Origin: Ruminococcus sp. zg-924
GTDB lineage: Bacteria; Bacillota; Clostridia; Oscillospirales; Acutalibacteraceae
DNA length: 64,000 nt
Reading direction: 5' to 3'
NCBI RefSeq assembly: GCF_024433635.1
Contig: NZ_WNJZ01000002.1
Span: forward strand, 1-64,000
A model generated the notes under the pieces. It was given only the letters and a program-made list of their open reading frames with translations. It searched no databases and was not told the DNA's origin. Positions within the stretch are counted from its first letter, which is position 1, and each line of letters starts with the position of its first letter. Below, piece after piece: positions 59,476 through 64,000 of the stretch. The position numbers and the translations under genes were made by a program.

Positions 59476-59711
59476 TCATCTTAGCATAACGTTAGCGCAG
59501 AACACGCCGTCTGTGAGGGTAAAACGGCAATACCCACCGTTTTTTCTGCTATGCGGCGGATAGATTGAATCCCTACGCCATCATCTCGACGTTTAGAAGA
59601 TTGAAAAACTCCGTTTTTTCCCTTATTATACCATCAAAGGCGTTTTCAACAGTGATAACCACAACATTGTCGGAGTGAAGATAAGCTTGTATTTCTTTGT
59701 GATAATATGTG
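59476..59711 (-). pseudogene. C-terminal remnant of a GHKL sensor kinase (AgrC-like)
   Basis: On the minus strand, a coherent protein appears only after frame changes: LTYYHKEIQAYLHSDN, then VVVITVENAFDGIIREK, then (shifted) GVFQSSKRDDDGVGIQSIRR and IAEKT, then (shifted again) GYCRFTLTDGVFCANVMLR and TGA at 59478-59476. VENAFDG and GVGIQSIRRIAE are the N-box-like and G-loop parts of AgrC-type GHKL ATPase domains. Two frameshifts inside 70 codons and no upstream kinase part mark it as dead. Confidence 0.7.
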
Positions 59712-59724
59712 AGGAATAAGGGGG

Positions 59725-61470
59725 TTACAGCTTAACCTCAATTACCGTATTGTTTAAATCAAGAACACGCATATAATGAATTATATCCGTGATACTTTTA
59801 ATTACTTCTATACCGTGAATCTCAAACTCATCAGAGTCTACCGTGTAGTCAGTAGGATCAAAGGGAGTACCGTTATCACGAGTGCATAAAATCAATGAAT
59901 CATCTGTTATGCGCAAATTTACATCAATGGAATCAGCTTTTTTTCCTCCGTATTTGATTATGTTTATAACCATTTCTTCTGCGGCAACAGCAATAAGATT
60001 TGTTTTATTACTGTCAACACATCTGTTTTTACAAAAGTCAACAATTTCATGCGGGACTTTTTCAGCCTCGTCTATGCTTTTGCTAATTGAAATATCAAGG
60101 CAGTTTTTATTTTCATCGTCAGGTAAAAGCAGAAAGCCTTGATTTTTATATTTAATTTTTCGATAGATAAATGCAATGAAAATTGTAATAATTTCGCTTG
60201 CGATGAATGAAACCATAAGTGCGTTAAGCATATTTAAACCAACAGCCTTTGCAGAAAATACAAGCACAAAGGCTATCGGAAGTATTGCAACGCAGGTTTG
60301 CAGGGATGTTATGATTCCCGAAAGCTTAGTTTTTTCAGTGCTCTGATAATAGGTGGTCATAAATTTGTTAAGCAGATAAAACGGCAAGCACAGAACAAAG
60401 ATTCTCAATGATGCTATTGAAATATCAAGTAGCTCTCCGCTTGTAATTCCAAACATTGCTACAATATATTTTGTAAAAATATAAAGGACTAAAAGCAATA
60501 CAGTTAGAACCGAATAGCAGTAAAGTATTACATTTTTAGAAAGACTCCTTATCCCAAAATAATCTTTTTCTCCATAGATTACTCCACCTATAGAAGCAAT
60601 TGTGCCTATAATTCCGCCTACAAGAAGTTCAACAAGCAATATTACATTGGTGCAAACCGTATACACAGCCATAGCGTCATTGCCGATTACCTGCACAATC
60701 ATAGTGTTTAATCCCAAATCTTTGATTGTAAGAAAAATCATATACAGCAGTGTGGGAATTCCTGTTGATACAGCTAACTTTATTGCACTTTTTGTTTCCT
60801 TAAACGGATTTGTAAATTTCAACATTCGCTTAGATGAACGTAGATATATAATAAGCACAAGCATTGCAAGTCCATATCCAAGAACTGTTGACAATGCGGC
60901 TCCGGCTGTACCAATCGGCGTGAATTTTAATATTAAATAGTCGCACAGAAGATTTATAACGTTTGCTGTGATAACATAGGCTGAAGCGACAGTAGGGTTA
61001 TTATCAACGGCAACATAATTTATAAATTGCAATGCCAAACTTAATACCGGTGCTCCCAAAAGTGTAACAAATATAAATGAGCCGGCATCGTTTGTAAGTG
61101 AATTCCCTCCGGTAAGTATTGAAGCAAGCAATGGAGAAAGCGGAGATGAAAGAGCAAAAATGAATCCGCAAATCAAACTTATTATAAGAGTTACTGAAAA
61201 AACTTTGTTTGCTTTTTCTCTTTCACGCTTTCCTAATAGTATGCCTGCGGCCACGCTGCCGCCAACTCCAAGCACATATCCTGGAATTTCCATTATATTG
61301 TCAATCGTCATTCCGATTTTAACTGCTGACATAGCGTCTGTTCCCAGAATATTACCGACAAGCATTGTATCAACAATGTTGCCAATTTGCAATGCGGCGG
61401 TTAGCATAATGCTTGGAAAAAGATATTGCCAAAGCTTTGTTTTAATTAGTTTTTCATTTCTTTGCAGCAT
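59725..61470 (-). CDS. MATE-family transporter fused to an anti-sigma-type ATPase domain
   Basis: The 581-residue protein has two parts. Residues ~1-440 form a 12-helix MATE exporter (ALQIGNIVDTMLVGNILG, GSVAAGILLGKREREKAN, VGGIIGTIASIGGVIYGEKD). Residues ~455-581 are a GHKL ATPase module like RsbW/SpoIIAB: N-box AAEEMVINIIKYGG, G1 CTRDNGTPFDPTDY, G2 IHGIEVIKSI, ending LNNTVIEVKL. Exporters of this family move drugs or peptides using Na+ or H+. The added ATPase may sense nucleotide or bind a partner. The NRPS gene ends 36 bases upstream on the same strand, so the protein probably exports or protects against its product. Confidence 0.9.
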   Translation of the reverse strand: MLQRNEKLIKTKLWQYLFPSIMLTAALQIGNIVDTMLVGNILGTDAMSAVKIGMTIDNIMEIPGYVLGVGGSVAAGILLGKREREKANKVFSVTLIISLICGFIFALSSPLSPLLASILTGGNSLTNDAGSFIFVTLLGAPVLSLALQFINYVAVDNNPTVASAYVITANVINLLCDYLILKFTPIGTAGAALSTVLGYGLAMLVLIIYLRSSKRMLKFTNPFKETKSAIKLAVSTGIPTLLYMIFLTIKDLGLNTMIVQVIGNDAMAVYTVCTNVILLVELLVGGIIGTIASIGGVIYGEKDYFGIRSLSKNVILYCYSVLTVLLLVLYIFTKYIVAMFGITSGELLDISIASLRIFVLCLPFYLLNKFMTTYYQSTEKTKLSGIITSLQTCVAILPIAFVLVFSAKAVGLNMLNALMVSFIASEIITIFIAFIYRKIKYKNQGFLLLPDDENKNCLDISISKSIDEAEKVPHEIVDFCKNRCVDSNKTNLIAVAAEEMVINIIKYGGKKADSIDVNLRITDDSLILCTRDNGTPFDPTDYTVDSDEFEIHGIEVIKSITDIIHYMRVLDLNNTVIEVKL

Positions 61471-61506
61471 ATAGAATGATTCCTTTTTATGTTGTTTGAT
61501 ATAGGA

Positions 61507-64000
61507 TTAACCAAAAAATTCGAGTGTATCAAGAGCCTTAATTGCATTTTCAAGATATGCGTCATCTGTTATCGGCCACTTATAATCAAGACGGTAAAGC
61601 ACCTCAGACGTGAATCTGTTATCTGCCATAATTTCATAGCGTCTGTTTTCGTCATCAGTTGCATATGCTATAAGACCAAGAACAGCTTGGCTTAAATCCT
61701 CCTGTTTTGCGGCAGAGCGCAAGGCACTGTCAAATTCCTTATCAGATACAATTTCAATGTTAAAGCCATAGGACTTCATTGCATAAATAACGTCAGACAT
61801 ATAGATTTTGTGGCTGTTGTATGCGTGGAAAACCGTAAAATCGTTTTTGCTTGAAGCAAGAGCGATAACAGCAGCAGCGGTTGAATCAATAGGGGAAAAC
61901 TCAGCAGGCGAATGCATTGCAGATATTGGAAATTTGCCAAGAGTTTTATAGCCGTTTAACGCACGCATAAAGCCGTTGGTTACAAAATTTATTTGGAATT
62001 CGCCGTCGGACTTCCTGCTCATAAGATTTCCTACCCTGATAATTTTTGCATCCAACTCATTGGCTGCACAGGCTTCAAGTATAGAACGCTCTGCGAGAAA
62101 TTTTGTACGTATATAATCATTTTCGATAATTTGTCCGAAATACAGCTCGTTTTCATTCATTAGCTTTGTATAGGGGACTGTAAGCTCGTTTCCTTCTCCT
62201 GCAACCGATGTGGTTGAAATTTGCACAAGTCGTTTACCGGAATTTTTGCACATTTCAATTATGTTCTTTACACCCTCAACATTGATTTTGTCAAGTGTAT
62301 CGTCATTTACAAAGTGCTTTACACAGGCAGCGCAGTTTATAACGACCGAACAATCAAGAGAAGCAAGCTTCATCATCATTTCCTTGTCGGTTATATCGCC
62401 GTCAATACACACAATTCTATTTTCAAATGCGTCCGAAAAAGGTCTGTCAAAATAATACATCATCATATTCATAAGACGCTTTTCACAGGAAGAATATCTT
62501 CCTTTTCTTACAAGGCAATAAGCTTTGCCGGTACAGCTTATTAAAAATTCTTTGAGAACGTGAATACCTAAGAAACCTGTGGTGCCTGTAAGGAGAATGT
62601 TTCCAAGTTCACCCTTTTGAGTGTATTCAATATTTTCAATACAGTTTTTTGAAAGCAGCAGGTTAATGGCAGAGTAATCGTAATCCTTTATGTTAGATTT
62701 ATCATCAGCATTTTCACTGCTGTTCATTATGAAACTTGCAAGCTGTGAAGGAGTTGGATTCGCAAAAACATCTTTATATACAATTGGATAGCCCTTTGTA
62801 ATTGCATACATTGCAATTTTTGTTGCACTGAGAGATGTACCACCAATTTCAAAGAAATTGTCGGTTGTTCCAACTTTTTCAATATTCAATATTTCTGAAA
62901 ATTTGTTACAAAGTTCCTCTTCCAATGGGGTTGTCGGGGCAACATATTCACGTTTTGCAGAAGAATATCCTATTTCAGGAAGCTGTTTTTTATCAATTTT
63001 TCCGTTTACGGTAAGGGGCATTTTATCAAGCTGCATAAGTGCGCCCGGAACCATATAATATGTAAGCTTTGATTTAAGATGAGATGTGAGCTGTTCAATG
63101 TTGATTTCTTTTTCTGCTGTGAAATATCCGGCAAGATACTCTTCACTGCCGTTGTTTTTTACAACAACCTTGCTTGTTTTTACGCCATCAAAAGTATTTA
63201 TTGCATTTTCAATTTCGTCAAGCTCTACTCTAAGTCCTCTGAGCTTAACCTGATTGTCGAGTCTGCCGAGAAAGTCAATTTCGCCGTTTTCAGTCCATCT
63301 TACAAGGTCGCCGCTGTGATAAGCGTTCAAGCCCTTATACTTGAAGAACGCTTCCTTGTTCTTCTCCGGAAGATTTACATATCCTCTGCCAACGCCGTTT
63401 CCGCATATAATAAGCTCACCGCTTATGCCAACAGGAAGCACTTTGTTTTTACGGTTTACAACATAGAGCTTCATATTTGTAAGCGGATCACCAATGGTGA
63501 TTTTGTCACCGTCCTTAAGAACTTTTGTTGTACAGCTTACGGTACATTCTGTTGGACCGTAGCTGTTCACAATTTTTGCGGTTTTATTTACCTTGCGCAT
63601 TTTACCGTAAAGTGTTGATGGGAATGCTTCTGCGCCAATGTCAAAAGCTTTAATCTGTGCAAGAGCAGGATGCATCTGCGGTACTTCAATAATATTTGTC
63701 ATATATGAAGGAGTGCATTTCATAATGTCAACCTTGTTTTTTATAAGCAGCTCTGATAAGGCAAGCGGATTGTGAATTTCCTCTTCATTCGCCATACAGA
63801 TAGTCATACCGTTGCACAGAGGAATAAACTCCTCCATAACAGACACGTCAAATGTAATTGCGGCCAGCGCAAGCGATACAATACCGTTATCAGTATAGTT
63901 GGTGATTTCAGTGTTAATTGGGTTTGAATTTACAAAATTGCAAAGATTTCTATGTTCAATCAAAACACCCTTTGGTTTTCCGGTCGAACCTGAGGTGTAC
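61507..64000 (-). CDS. Non-ribosomal peptide synthetase, 3' part: adenylation, carrier and thioester reductase domains
   Basis: About 831 codons are visible; the gene continues beyond the right edge. The adenylation domain enters at core A3 (YTSGSTGKPKG) and shows A4 TFDVSVMEEF, A5 NSYGPTECTV, A7 YHSGDLVRW, A8 RLDNQVKLRGLRVELDEIE and A10 NGKIDKKQLP. A carrier domain follows with the pantetheine Ser in DNFFEIGGTSLSATK. Next comes a reductase domain (ILLTGTTGFLGIHVLKEF; the YxxxK pair in DYIRTKFLAE) to the end. Reductive release yields an aldehyde or alcohol. There is no thioesterase. The MATE-ATPase gene follows after 36 bases. Confidence 0.95.
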   Translation of the reverse strand, partial: YTSGSTGKPKGVLIEHRNLCNFVNSNPINTEITNYTDNGIVSLALAAITFDVSVMEEFIPLCNGMTICMANEEEIHNPLALSELLIKNKVDIMKCTPSYMTNIIEVPQMHPALAQIKAFDIGAEAFPSTLYGKMRKVNKTAKIVNSYGPTECTVSCTTKVLKDGDKITIGDPLTNMKLYVVNRKNKVLPVGISGELIICGNGVGRGYVNLPEKNKEAFFKYKGLNAYHSGDLVRWTENGEIDFLGRLDNQVKLRGLRVELDEIENAINTFDGVKTSKVVVKNNGSEEYLAGYFTAEKEINIEQLTSHLKSKLTYYMVPGALMQLDKMPLTVNGKIDKKQLPEIGYSSAKREYVAPTTPLEEELCNKFSEILNIEKVGTTDNFFEIGGTSLSATKIAMYAITKGYPIVYKDVFANPTPSQLASFIMNSSENADDKSNIKDYDYSAINLLLSKNCIENIEYTQKGELGNILLTGTTGFLGIHVLKEFLISCTGKAYCLVRKGRYSSCEKRLMNMMMYYFDRPFSDAFENRIVCIDGDITDKEMMMKLASLDCSVVINCAACVKHFVNDDTLDKINVEGVKNIIEMCKNSGKRLVQISTTSVAGEGNELTVPYTKLMNENELYFGQIIENDYIRTKFLAERSILEACAANELDAKIIRVGNLMSRKSDGEFQINFVTNGFMRALNGYKTLGKFPISAMHSPAEFSPIDSTAAAVIALASSKNDFTVFHAYNSHKIYMSDVIYAMKSYGFNIEIVSDKEFDSALRSAAKQEDLSQAVLGLIAYATDDENRRYEIMADNRFTSEVLYRLDYKWPITDDAYLENAIKALDTLEFFG

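Noticed and set aside
1-64000. CRISPR arrays, rRNA genes, prophage modules
   Set aside because: No regularly spaced repeats, rRNA motifs or phage structural genes were seen on either strand.

Overview
The window looks like a chromosome segment of a gut or rumen Clostridia species of the Ruminococcus / Oscillospiraceae type. The reasons are the low-GC Gram-positive operon order (infC-rpmI-rplT, dprA-topA-trmFO, plsX-rnc-smc-ftsY, nadD-yqeK-rsfS-leuS), GGAGG-type ribosome binding sites with many TTG and GTG starts, a CD1247-like protein, and a secreted GH25 muramidase ending in a dockerin, the docking module of cellulosomes and of the R. bromii amylosome. A Ruminococcus bromii-like host is my inference; no rRNA gene is present to test it.

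Layout. 1-690: left-cut insertion sequence with an IS481/rve-type transposase, ending just before the infC promoter. 700-23,350: a housekeeping block on the + strand (translation factors and ribosomal proteins, RNA modification, DNA uptake and topology, phospholipid synthesis, chromosome segregation, SRP receptor, NAD synthesis, leucyl-tRNA synthetase, S21, EF-P). 23,392-37,553: mixed-strand accessory and metabolic genes: a nitrilase-family gene broken by one stop codon, phosphoglucomutase, a membrane protein, the dockerin muramidase, HPF, an ECF sigma/anti-sigma pair, GpsA, two half-size TauE/SafE genes, a probable 6S RNA, an orphan transcription unit without a recognisable gene, a K+ channel and a desaturase-like flavoprotein. 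37,777-46,382: a carbohydrate ABC importer operon (two binding lipoproteins, two permeases, no ATPase) followed by a small membrane protein and a MacB-like permease, divergent from a two-component system. 46,452-56,249: YwlG, an HD hydrolase, feoAB, uridine phosphorylase, a CwlD-like amidase, a Ca2+/Na+ antiporter, tRNA-Gly(TCC) and tRNA-Arg(TCT), and uracil phosphoribosyltransferase. 56,372-64,000: an accessory tail with a nucleotidyltransferase-family protein, an IS3-like end, an S66 peptidase, a divergent peptide deformylase, a wrecked sensor-kinase fragment, a MATE transporter fused to an anti-sigma-type ATPase domain, and the 3' part of a non-ribosomal peptide synthetase (NRPS) ending in a thioester reductase.

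The most interesting candidate system is at the right end. The NRPS ends A-PCP-TR, so its product should leave as a peptide aldehyde. Thirty-six bases downstream, in the same orientation, lies the MATE-ATPase fusion, a plausible dedicated exporter or self-protection protein with a built-in nucleotide-binding module. Gut Clostridia NRPS-reductase clusters are known to yield protease-inhibiting peptide aldehydes, and the visible adenylation pocket has a Lys where Asp/Glu-type pockets usually carry one.

Secondary leads are the probable 6S RNA, the 34,714-35,364 transcription unit with a 22-codon ORF, the nitrilase single-stop lesion, the ABC/MacB-like/two-component island, and structured intergenic elements with group II intron-like or IS-like character.
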